Position numbers and translations under genes: made by a program
Part shown: in pieces, positions 32,987 through 40,953 of the stretch
Layout of the letters: the number at the start of each line of letters is the position of its first letter
Numbering within the stretch: position 1 is the stretch's first letter
Assembly (NCBI GenBank): GCA_007827375.1
Contig: VISH01000002.1
Span: 2,319,001-2,383,000, forward strand
Length of the DNA stretch: 64,000 nt
Source of the DNA: Alteromonadaceae bacterium 2753L.S.0a.02
GTDB lineage: Bacteria; Pseudomonadota; Gammaproteobacteria; Pseudomonadales; Cellvibrionaceae
Direction: 5' to 3'
Notes under the pieces: model-generated
Databases searched by the model: none
Seen by the model: the letters and a program-made list of their open reading frames with translations, nothing else
What the model was told of the DNA's origin: nothing

Positions 32987-35911
32987 TTAAAGTTCAATAA
33001 CTTCAAGTGTTAAGTTGTTTGCTTTTTCTTTATTGGCGAAATCGGTAATGACAGCGGTGTTAGCATTTTCCGGCACCAGGTAAACCGCCGCAACGCGTTT
33101 TAAATCGTCAACCGTGGTTGCCAATATGCGTTCTCGTAAGCGCTGCCGAAATACCAGGTCGCGACCGTGTAATTGTGAGTGGAATAAACGCTTGGCTCGG
33201 CCCGCTGGAGACTCCGATTTATCGATGGAGCTAACGGTTCCCAAAATGGCTTCTTCGAGTGGCTGATAGCCATGGTCTCGGCTTTGTAGCCATTCGAGGG
33301 CGTTATCGAAATCCTGCAGCGTTTCTGCCATGCGAGGATCGCGATACGAATAAAAACGGAACGCGCCGCTATTACTGTCTTGTGATGCTCCACCGCCATA
33401 AGCACCACCTTGTTCACGTATGGCTTTATGTAAAAAGCCATTTCTGAGGAAACCGCCCAACACAATGAGCGCCGCCGCATCGGGGTGATTCGCTGATACG
33501 GTGGGGTAGGCTTTGGCGCAAAAGTTAACTTGGGAATTAGTCAGCCAAGCCTGTGTGATCTTCGCCTGATGATGCGCCAAGCTAAATGTCTCAGCCGTAT
33601 GCGTTGTTCCTGCAGCGAAGCTTTGCGCTAATGTGTTTTCAAACTCGTCGAGTTGGGCGTGTTCCCCGATCACAAGCATCTGGTGCTCAGTTGCAATACA
33701 AGCCGCGTGAATGTCGGCAAGTTGCTCTGCAAATTGTTTGAGTGCAGTGTCTTCATTGATGCTTTTATCGAGTCGTTTAATCGCCTGAATTCCTGCGAGA
33801 CCGCTCAAGCGATGGCTCATATTCGACATGCCGCAAATTCCACTTGAAGCCGCTAACATGGCCAAACCATGGCCATTACCGGTCACGCTTTGCTCGCGAT
33901 GGGCGCGTATTTGGGCGATGAGTTCTTTAAGGCGCACTTGTTCGCTAAACCGTGCATAGCGAACGGTAGTGTGCATGAGATCGGTGAGGGCACTTTGATT
34001 GCGGTTTAGCGCTTTACCGGAATAGGTGATGTAGCCAGTTACATCGTGCACATTATCGATATGGCCTCGAACAGAACTGAATACATTAAGTCCGCCGCAA
34101 ACGCTGGCCTGCCATTTTTGCATCTGAAGGTAGTCTTTGTCGCCAGCGCCCAACTCAGTTATACAGCTGGTGTACAAGGGCAAAATTTGCTGCTGGGCAG
34201 GGGACAGCGCGGGGAGTTGATGCACCACTTGTTGATACACCAAGCCGTTGGTGCCAGTGGCATACCGGGTAATCGTTTTGCCATTAACCGTGTTAATTTC
34301 ACAGGCTTGATCTTCTTCGGCCTTGGGAACGTCATCAAGCGTCACTTTTGGCAAAATACTCGCGTCGTCTTGCTGATCCTGACGCGCTTTTAAGTCTTGC
34401 GCCTGTTGAATGATTTGATTTTTTTGGTCGTCATTGAGCTCAGCCTTTATGCTGGCTAAACGGGCGAGTTCGGCGTTTTCTTTGTGTTTTTGTATTTCGC
34501 CGTTGGGGCGCAGCGAAAGCGTTATCCGGTGAGGATTGTTTAACAATAATTCCTTAGTAAGCTTGGTAACAAAATCCGGGGCTTTAATATCCGCCCGCAA
34601 TTGTTCCAGAGAAGCGTCTAAATTGAGCAATTGCACAGGGTCGCCGCGGTGTGTTGCCGCGGTTAACGCAGTAAGAATTAATTGCAGCCCGTAGGGATAA
34701 CTGTCACCACCAATTTCGCGCTGATGCAGTTCAAGTTGATGCAAGGCGGATTCAATATCTTCCAATGGTATCCCCTCGTTAGAAACTTTTTCGAGGGTTT
34801 TCAGTATCAGACCTTCAACATCTGCCGTGCCATCTTCATCGCAGCCTTCCAAACCGCAAATAAACGTGAGTTCGCGTTGCGAGTCATCCAGGCCACACAG
34901 CGGCGAAGGGCCATTGCCGTATTCAGAGGATTCTAGGGCGTGCATCAGAGGTGTTGCACTGTTATCCAATAAAATACTCGAAAGTAACTGAGCGCGGAGG
35001 GTATCGCTTAGGTTGGTGCTTTTACCAAGCAGCCAGGCCATGACCACGTGGGTTTTTCGGGTCGAATCCGAGTCGTTGTAAGGGTAACTTTCCTGCACAC
35101 GTATTGGGGCGTAATAACGCTTTTCGTTCTCTACGCTCACTTTGTAATCGAGACGTTTAAAGTGCTCGAGTACCTGACCCTGAAAGCGCGTTTGGTGTTG
35201 TTCTGCGGGAATGTCGCCAAAGGTCATGAAAATGGCGTTGCTGGGGTGATAATGAGTGCGATAGAAGGCTACCAGTTGTTCGTAACTCAGATCTGGAATG
35301 GATTCCGGATCTCCGCCGCTGTTGTAGTGATACGTGGAGGTAGGGAATAAGTGTTTGGTGAGAGTTTGCCACAATTGCGAAGGTACAGAACTCATGGCGC
35401 CTTTCATTTCATTGTATACTACCCCCTTGTACGTAAGTGGGGATTCGGCGTTGCCGGGCTCAGCGAACTCCAGGCGGTGGCCTTCTTGGGCGAAATCCAA
35501 CGGATCAAGTCGCGAGAAAAATACCGCATCCAGGTAAACGTCCAACAAATTACTGAAATCTTTACGGTTTAGACTGGCAAAAGGGTAAGCGGTCCAATCG
35601 GAACTGGTGAAGGCGTTCATAAAGGTATTCAGTGAGCGCCGTGTCATCATGAAGAAGGGGTCACGAACCGGGTATTTTTTGCTGCCGCAAAGCGCCGTAT
35701 GTTCCAGGATATGGGCGACACCCGTGGAATCTTTGGGCACCGTGCGCAACGCCACCAGAAACACGTTTTCTTCGGAGTCAGCGGCTAGATGAATATGTTG
35801 GGCACCCGTTTCAATGTGCTCAAACTCCTGCACTTCGATATTGAGCGAAGCGATCGGCTTTTGACGAATAAGTTTGAATGCCGGGTGATGTAGTGCTACT
35901 TTCTGCGTCAT
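32987..35911 (-). CDS. M16C-family zinc metalloprotease (PreP-like)
   Basis: This 974-residue protease resembles the presequence protease group of M16, large clam-shaped enzymes that degrade peptides. The inverted zinc motif HILEH is at residues 67-71, with the rest of the catalytic part TALCGSKKYPVRDPFF next and the distal acidic ligand in GVVYNEMKGAM. The C-terminal half contains GGAYGGGASQDSNSG, the substrate-binding segment of the family. There is no signal peptide, so it should be cytoplasmic. I chose the ATG at 35911 because AGAGG lies 5 bases upstream; a GTG two codons earlier is in frame. Confidence 0.93.
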   Translation of the reverse strand: MTQKVALHHPAFKLIRQKPIASLNIEVQEFEHIETGAQHIHLAADSEENVFLVALRTVPKDSTGVAHILEHTALCGSKKYPVRDPFFMMTRRSLNTFMNAFTSSDWTAYPFASLNRKDFSNLLDVYLDAVFFSRLDPLDFAQEGHRLEFAEPGNAESPLTYKGVVYNEMKGAMSSVPSQLWQTLTKHLFPTSTYHYNSGGDPESIPDLSYEQLVAFYRTHYHPSNAIFMTFGDIPAEQHQTRFQGQVLEHFKRLDYKVSVENEKRYYAPIRVQESYPYNDSDSTRKTHVVMAWLLGKSTNLSDTLRAQLLSSILLDNSATPLMHALESSEYGNGPSPLCGLDDSQRELTFICGLEGCDEDGTADVEGLILKTLEKVSNEGIPLEDIESALHQLELHQREIGGDSYPYGLQLILTALTAATHRGDPVQLLNLDASLEQLRADIKAPDFVTKLTKELLLNNPHRITLSLRPNGEIQKHKENAELARLASIKAELNDDQKNQIIQQAQDLKARQDQQDDASILPKVTLDDVPKAEEDQACEINTVNGKTITRYATGTNGLVYQQVVHQLPALSPAQQQILPLYTSCITELGAGDKDYLQMQKWQASVCGGLNVFSSVRGHIDNVHDVTGYITYSGKALNRNQSALTDLMHTTVRYARFSEQVRLKELIAQIRAHREQSVTGNGHGLAMLAASSGICGMSNMSHRLSGLAGIQAIKRLDKSINEDTALKQFAEQLADIHAACIATEHQMLVIGEHAQLDEFENTLAQSFAAGTTHTAETFSLAHHQAKITQAWLTNSQVNFCAKAYPTVSANHPDAAALIVLGGFLRNGFLHKAIREQGGAYGGGASQDSNSGAFRFYSYRDPRMAETLQDFDNALEWLQSRDHGYQPLEEAILGTVSSIDKSESPAGRAKRLFHSQLHGRDLVFRQRLRERILATTVDDLKRVAAVYLVPENANTAVITDFANKEKANNLTLEVIEL

Positions 35912-36085
35912 GAACACCTCTAAGAGCGACAGTTTTATAGAGTTTATTGACCAACCCCCTGTTAAGGCTGTTAGAATCGCCTACGGGATTGTGAAATAGT
36001 TCACATTTTGGGCTAACACCGACAACAGTGTACCCCGCTTGGGGTCGACAAGTCATAACAACAGGTACTGCTTCCAGCACCTTTA

Positions 36086-36661
36086 ATGAATAAAGATCTG
36101 ATTCTCAACGAGTTTAGTCGTGTTTCCCAAGCAATGGGCTGGGACTCACGTCATTCCCCGAAAAACCTCGCCAACGCCGTCTCAATAGAGGCCGCCAAGC
36201 TGCTGGAAAATTTCCAGTGGTTGTCTGATATCGATTCAGAATTGTTACGTGAAGACGGGGATATTAACAAAGTCGCGGCAGATATCGCCGATATTTTTAT
36301 TTATCTCGTGGTTATGTGCCACAAACTCGATCTCGACCCCTGGGTTATCGTCAAAGACAAACTGCTTGTTAATCGTACCAAGTTCATTGAGCAGATAGTT
36401 GCGCGTGAAATATCTCAACAGATGGATAACTTCCGATCCGACGCGCCAACGCAAGGCACCCATCCGCAGCCCGCGTCGCAACAAACGCGCTACAACACAC
36501 CATCGCCGGTCTCCGAAGTAGCCAGTAAATTCAGTGCATCCAGTAACGAATCAATCGATTGGGTTGCGGTTGCCAAAAAAATAGCCAATAGTCGCGCAGA
36601 GCTTAAAGAACAATCAAACCGCTTGCGTGCCGACAAGTCCAAAGACGATACCCATTCATAA
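36086..36661 (+). CDS. MazG-like nucleotide pyrophosphohydrolase with C-terminal tail
   Basis: Residues 1-115 of this 191-residue protein resemble the all-alpha NTP pyrophosphatases (MazG / RS21-C6 type): WDSRHSPKNLANAVSIEAAKLLENFQWL and DIADIFIYLVVMC. The first motif has Lys where many members have the second Glu (EAAELLE), and the D-IADI acidic pair is intact, so activity is likely but unproven. Residues 120-191 are a polar, disordered-looking tail with Ser/Thr/Gln, a tail end (WVAVAKKIANSRAELKEQ) that may form a helix. The likely role is removal of unwanted or damaged nucleotides. Confidence 0.8.
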   Translation: MNKDLILNEFSRVSQAMGWDSRHSPKNLANAVSIEAAKLLENFQWLSDIDSELLREDGDINKVAADIADIFIYLVVMCHKLDLDPWVIVKDKLLVNRTKFIEQIVAREISQQMDNFRSDAPTQGTHPQPASQQTRYNTPSPVSEVASKFSASSNESIDWVAVAKKIANSRAELKEQSNRLRADKSKDDTHS

Positions 36662-36684
36662 TATTCGTAGCCATTGAGCCTCAC

Positions 36685-37482
36685 GTGCAAGACCGCAATT
36701 TCGACGATCTCGCTGCAAGATTTCAGCGCAATGTGTACGGCACCTTAAAGGGCCAACTGCGTCTTCGGGTATTGCAGCGCGATTTTGCCGAAATTATTCC
36801 CGGCTTACTGGAAGGCCGCACTCCGTGGCGAATTCTCGACGCAGGCGCTGGTCAGGCGCAATTCTCATTGCAACTGGCACAGGCGGGACATCAGGTGGTA
36901 CTCGCCGATATTTCGACCAAAATGCTGCAAATCGCAGCGCAGCAACTGCAAGTTTGCTCTGCGCAAGTACAGCAAAACGTGCAGGTCATAAACGCTGCGA
37001 TTCAGTCTTTGCCAGGCGAGCTTGCTGATAAAAGGCTTCCCACACAGCATGATTTGGTGATTTGCCATGCAGTGCTGGAATGGCTCGGCGAGCCTGGACA
37101 ACTCTACAAGCAATTAAAACCACTGTGTAAGCCAGGTGCTTACCTGTCGTTAATTTTCTACAACATCAACGGACTGGCTTTTAAAAATCTGTTGCGTGGC
37201 AACTTCAATAAATTTGATATCGATACTTTTAAAGCCTTTCGCGGCAGCTTGACGCCAACACACCCACAAGATCCTGAACATGTGCAGCAATGCCTTGAGA
37301 GCGAGGGCTTCGAAGTATTGTGCCGCAGCGGTATTCGGGTGTTTTACGATTACATACTCGACCCTGAAATCAGGAATAGTGCGCCTGATGCGCTGACAGA
37401 AAAAGAACTGCAATATTCACGTCGCGCCCCGTTTTGGCAAATGGCCCGCTATATTCACTTTCTTGCTAGGTTTAACACGTGA
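36685..37482 (+). CDS. cmoM: tRNA 5-carboxymethoxyuridine methyltransferase CmoM
   Basis: CmoM methylates cmo5U at position 34 of certain tRNAs to mcmo5U, the step after CmoA and CmoB, whose genes lie 6 kb to the left. The N terminus MQDRNFDDLAARFQRNVYGTLKGQLR matches the E. coli protein (formerly SmtA) closely; the SAM site is ILDAGAGQAQFSLQLA, followed by HQVVLADIS and ICHAVLEWL. It starts with GTG, which fits the conserved N terminus. Its stop overlaps the GTG of arfB by 4 bases. Confidence 0.93.
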   Translation: MQDRNFDDLAARFQRNVYGTLKGQLRLRVLQRDFAEIIPGLLEGRTPWRILDAGAGQAQFSLQLAQAGHQVVLADISTKMLQIAAQQLQVCSAQVQQNVQVINAAIQSLPGELADKRLPTQHDLVICHAVLEWLGEPGQLYKQLKPLCKPGAYLSLIFYNINGLAFKNLLRGNFNKFDIDTFKAFRGSLTPTHPQDPEHVQQCLESEGFEVLCRSGIRVFYDYILDPEIRNSAPDALTEKELQYSRRAPFWQMARYIHFLARFNT

Positions 37483-37889
37483 TCAAGCTCGCAGGTTTCG
37501 AGTTATCAGACGACGAAATTGTTTTTACCGCAATGCGTTCTCAGGGTGCAGGCGGTCAAAACGTGAATAAAGTGTCGTCTGCGGTGCTGTTGCGCTGGAA
37601 TATCCAGCAAACTTCATTGCCAGAGCCTATTAAGGCGCGCTTGATGGCGAATGAAGCTTCACGCATAAACGCTGAGGGCTACTTGCTCATAAAGGCACAG
37701 CGATTTCGAACTCAGGAGCGCAACAAGAACGATGCACTGGAGCGCTTAGCCGATATGGTTGAGCGAGCTGCCTTACCCATTAAAAAACGCATTGCCACCA
37801 AACCCAGTCGCGCTGCCAAAAGACGTCGAGTGGATGCAAAAGCGCGTCGTGGTCAGCTGAAACAAACCCGGAAGCCTATCGACTTCTGA
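37479..37889 (+). CDS. arfB: alternative ribosome-rescue factor ArfB
   Basis: This 136-residue protein hydrolyses peptidyl-tRNA on stalled ribosomes. The catalytic GGQ is in RSQGAGGQNVNKVSS, and the C-terminal tail is very basic (KKRIATKPSRAAKRRRVDAK in part), as needed for insertion into the empty mRNA channel. Size and layout fit ArfB (YaeJ). Translation probably starts at GTG and is coupled to cmoM. Confidence 0.94.
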   Translation: MIKLAGFELSDDEIVFTAMRSQGAGGQNVNKVSSAVLLRWNIQQTSLPEPIKARLMANEASRINAEGYLLIKAQRFRTQERNKNDALERLADMVERAALPIKKRIATKPSRAAKRRRVDAKARRGQLKQTRKPIDF

Positions 37890-37972
37890 TTGTTCTGCAC
37901 CACAAGGCTAGCTGCCTAGTTTGGTCTATACTTCAAAAATAAGCCCATCACAACCTAGAACGCGCTTCGCGT

Positions 37973-39247
37973 ATGAACCCCAAAAGTTTTAATATTGTAC
38001 GCATTGTGGCAGTTTTTTTTACGCTGACACTGATTGTGGGTGAACGCTATCTACCAGAAAAACAATTTCAGGCCATTCCTGGCGATAAGTTGTTGTTTGA
38101 GTTGTTTTCGGATATTGATTACGGTGGTAAAAGCACCGTGGAATGGATTAACGAGAAAAACAACGAGTGGCGTTGCCATGTGATTAGAAGTGATGTGTAT
38201 GCGGGGTGCGGGGCTTCGATGGTATTTTCCTACAGGCCCTACGAAGTGTTCGATCTCTCGAAGTATTCAGCTGTTGAAATCTCGCTGAGTTACCAGGGGC
38301 CTGCCGATAAAATACGTATTTACATACGCAATCATGACCCGCGCTATTCAACATTGTTTAATATTGAGGCAACCAAATTTCAGTCGGTTACTTTAAGAGT
38401 CGCTGATATTACCCCGCAAGCTTCCATTTTGCTCAGCGAGTTCTCGGTTGCGGATTGGTGGAAAGATCAATTCAATATTCCTCGTAAATTGTCTCATCCG
38501 GATTTCAGTCAAGTTGTTTCTATCGGGGTGGATCTGGCATCCCCGATTTCCTATGGCGACCACACCTACAGTGTTAAATCACTAAAATTTACGGGTGATT
38601 GGGTTAAACCCGTGCAACTATATCTGGCAATAATTCTCGGCTGGATGGGTGTGATTGCCTGGGAGGCCGGTACGCGCTTATTGTATCTCTACAGAAGAAC
38701 GAAGCGAGATTCTAAAAAATTACTGGAGTTGCGCGCCGAATCTTTGAAGTATAAAGAATTATCAAAAACCGATGCATTGACCGGTATTATTAATCGGGTG
38801 GGATTGGTTGAAATGCTGTCACCGCTTGTAAAACAGGAAGCGGGTTTTGAAGGTTATGCGGTTATGGTGGTGGATATCGATCATTTTAAGCGTATTAATG
38901 ATATGCGGGGCCACGATGTGGGCGATCGCATTCTCAAAGCTTTTGCTCGGCGCGTTTCAGAATCGATTCGCAGCGACGATATATTCGCGCGCTGGGGTGG
39001 CGAAGAGTTCGTTATTGTTACTCATAACGATGATCGGGAGGCGGTGCGTGCGTTTGCAGAAAAAATACGCTCAGCGGTTCATGTGTATGTGTTTGAACCC
39101 GACAAGCCACTTAAACTCTCTGTGAGTTTGGGTGTGGCATTTACCCAAAGTAACGAGCTGTTTGAAGATTGTTTCAAACGCGCAGATGAATGCTTATACC
39201 GGGCAAAAAATCTGGGCCGCAATTGCGTTGTCATCGAAGATGAATGA
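37973..39247 (+). CDS. membrane diguanylate cyclase with periplasmic beta-sandwich sensor
   Basis: This 424-residue protein has a signal-anchor-like helix (residues 8-22), a periplasmic region of about 190 residues, a second membrane helix (about 216-236) and a cytoplasmic GGDEF domain. The periplasmic part (DYGGKSTVEW, SKYSAVEISLSYQGP, LRVADI, VVSIGVDL) resembles CIA30/carbohydrate-binding beta-sandwich domains, so a sugar ligand is possible. The enzyme domain has TDALTGIINRVG, DIDHFKRINDMRG and GGEEF (about 341). RSDD five residues earlier completes an I-site. Confidence 0.9.
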   Translation: MNPKSFNIVRIVAVFFTLTLIVGERYLPEKQFQAIPGDKLLFELFSDIDYGGKSTVEWINEKNNEWRCHVIRSDVYAGCGASMVFSYRPYEVFDLSKYSAVEISLSYQGPADKIRIYIRNHDPRYSTLFNIEATKFQSVTLRVADITPQASILLSEFSVADWWKDQFNIPRKLSHPDFSQVVSIGVDLASPISYGDHTYSVKSLKFTGDWVKPVQLYLAIILGWMGVIAWEAGTRLLYLYRRTKRDSKKLLELRAESLKYKELSKTDALTGIINRVGLVEMLSPLVKQEAGFEGYAVMVVDIDHFKRINDMRGHDVGDRILKAFARRVSESIRSDDIFARWGGEEFVIVTHNDDREAVRAFAEKIRSAVHVYVFEPDKPLKLSVSLGVAFTQSNELFEDCFKRADECLYRAKNLGRNCVVIEDE

Positions 39248-39285
39248 AGGCTAAATAACGCTATAACTCTCGCACTAAAAGTCTC

Positions 39286-40020
39286 TCACTTGATGGCGTT
39301 ACCCACCTCAAGCTTATAAAACCAGTCCAAAAAGCGTTTAACGTTGTCTCCGGTAAAAATGCGACCATGCTGGGGACACATTTTATCAATTCTGAGTTTG
39401 CTTACACGCTCGACCCAATCGTTTTTTGCAGCATTGGATGGCATCCAGCGCTGATGAAACATCGTCATATGTCGGGTGTGTGCTTCGAAGTCTTTTACTT
39501 CGAGGGGCATACCCGGCGGCTCCAGTGAAGCGCCAACGTCGCCACTCATTAAAATTTTCGCACGCGGGTCGTAAACATGAAAATTGCCCGACGCATGCAA
39601 GTAATGCGCGGGTAAAAACTGCAGATCTACGGCATCTATTGTCAGTGTGTTGCCCTCATCGGGTAGGGCATCGTAAGTTATGGAATTCATACCAAAATGC
39701 CGGATAAACCCCTCCCAAAGCCAGGGGGCGTGCAGCGTTGCATTATCCAGTGCGCGGTCCCAAAGGCCGAGTGATGAAATAATATCGGGGTCTTGATGAG
39801 AAGCAAAGAGGTGAGTTATTTGGTTGACTGGCACTTGCTTAACAACGTTGGCAAGCATTGCCGAAAACAATTCGATACCGCCTGGGTCCATAAGTAAGGC
39901 ATTGTTTTTGGTACGCACCATGTATTGATTGGTATCGATTATTTTGTCGGGTTTTTCCGGGTCGCGCCCAAACATAAACCACTGATGAGTTTCTGAGGTA
40001 AATATTTCTCTGGTTAGCAT
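39286..40020 (-). CDS. ODP-type di-iron metallo-beta-lactamase-fold protein
   Basis: This 244-residue protein has the metallo-beta-lactamase fold in the version used by oxygen-binding di-iron proteins and flavodiiron proteins. Metal ligands are visible in ASHQDPD (about 75), PAHYLHASGNF (about 140), SGDVG (about 162) and CPQHGRI (about 220). The FprA-type flavodoxin domain is absent. In spirochaetes such proteins sense oxygen or iron for chemotaxis. Here the upstream neighbour, 12 bases away, encodes an MCP-like hairpin protein, which supports a similar sensing role. Confidence 0.85.
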   Translation of the reverse strand: MLTREIFTSETHQWFMFGRDPEKPDKIIDTNQYMVRTKNNALLMDPGGIELFSAMLANVVKQVPVNQITHLFASHQDPDIISSLGLWDRALDNATLHAPWLWEGFIRHFGMNSITYDALPDEGNTLTIDAVDLQFLPAHYLHASGNFHVYDPRAKILMSGDVGASLEPPGMPLEVKDFEAHTRHMTMFHQRWMPSNAAKNDWVERVSKLRIDKMCPQHGRIFTGDNVKRFLDWFYKLEVGNAIK

Positions 40021-40032
40021 CCCTGGTCTCCG

Positions 40033-40659
40033 CTAATGCGTTAAATTATGAATATCCCCAAACAGGCGTTGCGATGCCTTTACATGCATTTGTATTTTTT
40101 CAGCAGATTGGGCCACATTGTTGGCAATTACATTTAAGGAATCTTCAAATTCCTTTCCAGAAGCTGAAGCTTCGACCCGCGACATAGCCGCCAATACCGT
40201 GGCAGTGCGCAGTTCGCGAGCGAGCTCGTCGAGATCGCTGGTGAGTTTATAAATTTGTTTGTTGTAGTCGCGCTCAAGGGCATCGTAGGCGGCGTGAGTA
40301 TTTTTAAGTACTCGGTCCAGGGAATTTTTGTGAGCTGCCTGAGCTGCTTTTGATTTTGCCGATTCCAAGCGACTTACAGCGTCGTTCATGCGTGCGGTCT
40401 CGGAGGCCAGGCGACTCATGGTAATCGCGCGAACGTTAATTTCTCCCGATGCGCTTACAGTTTTGTTGGCGAGTTCATCAATAAAATCGGTTAACGCGCG
40501 AAACCCAGCTGCACCGTGACCGGCACGTAGAGCCAGTGCCCTGGCGTTGCTGGCGGTCAGTGAGATTTCTTTGGCTACCAGCATCGCTTTATGGAGTTCC
40601 GCGGCGACCACCGCAGCGATAACAAAATAACCGGTTTGTTTGTTTTGTCGTGCCAACAT
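40033..40659 (-). CDS. small soluble MCP-like signalling protein
   Basis: This 208-residue protein is nearly all helix. The segment LVAKEISLTASNARALALRAG followed by GFRALTDFIDELANKTVSASGEIN resembles the coiled-coil hairpin of methyl-accepting chemotaxis proteins, but the protein lacks a membrane segment, a sensor domain and the full length of a signalling hairpin. It could couple to a CheW/CheA-like partner or act as a truncated receptor. It precedes the ODP-type gene and is probably co-transcribed with it, so the two likely form a sensor pair. Confidence 0.75.
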   Translation of the reverse strand: MLARQNKQTGYFVIAAVVAAELHKAMLVAKEISLTASNARALALRAGHGAAGFRALTDFIDELANKTVSASGEINVRAITMSRLASETARMNDAVSRLESAKSKAAQAAHKNSLDRVLKNTHAAYDALERDYNKQIYKLTSDLDELARELRTATVLAAMSRVEASASGKEFEDSLNVIANNVAQSAEKIQMHVKASQRLFGDIHNLTH

Positions 40660-40785
40660 AGTGTCTTGTTACATTATGAGAGATGTATGCTGGCTAAACC
40701 AAAATCCGGTGCTGATATATTGAATACGGGTGTAAAGCAAATGCTTGCCAGCTATATCCTAAAGGTATAGCACAAGCCGATTCTA
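40660..40785. other. upstream region of the MCP-like gene
   Basis: This stretch holds no gene. It is the likely promoter region of the leftward two-gene unit and runs directly into the palindromic repeat at 40786-40929. Confidence 0.4.
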
Positions 40786-40929
40786 GGGAACCTCCGAAAA
40801 ATGGTCTATTTTCTTCGTGGCGGCATCAGTTCCGTCCTAAGCCCCTTGTTTACTCCAGTAAACTCTGGGCTTGTGGGCGGTACTTCCTAACCACAAGAAA
40901 AATATTCGCATTTTGCAGAGGCTCCCAAG
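40786..40929. repeat. palindromic MITE-like repeat
   Basis: The outer arms GGGAACCTC and GAGGCTCCC are inverted with one mismatch, the next arms TATTTTCTTCGTGG and CCACAAGAAAAATA nearly so, and the centre is a hairpin, AAGCCC-TTTACT / AGTAAA-GGGCTT. The whole 144 bp can fold into one long imperfect stem. It carries no gene. Its form is like a dispersed non-autonomous element, but no second copy is visible in this window. Confidence 0.7.
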
Positions 40930-40953
40930 AAGTACGAAAAAGCGGCGCTGGAC

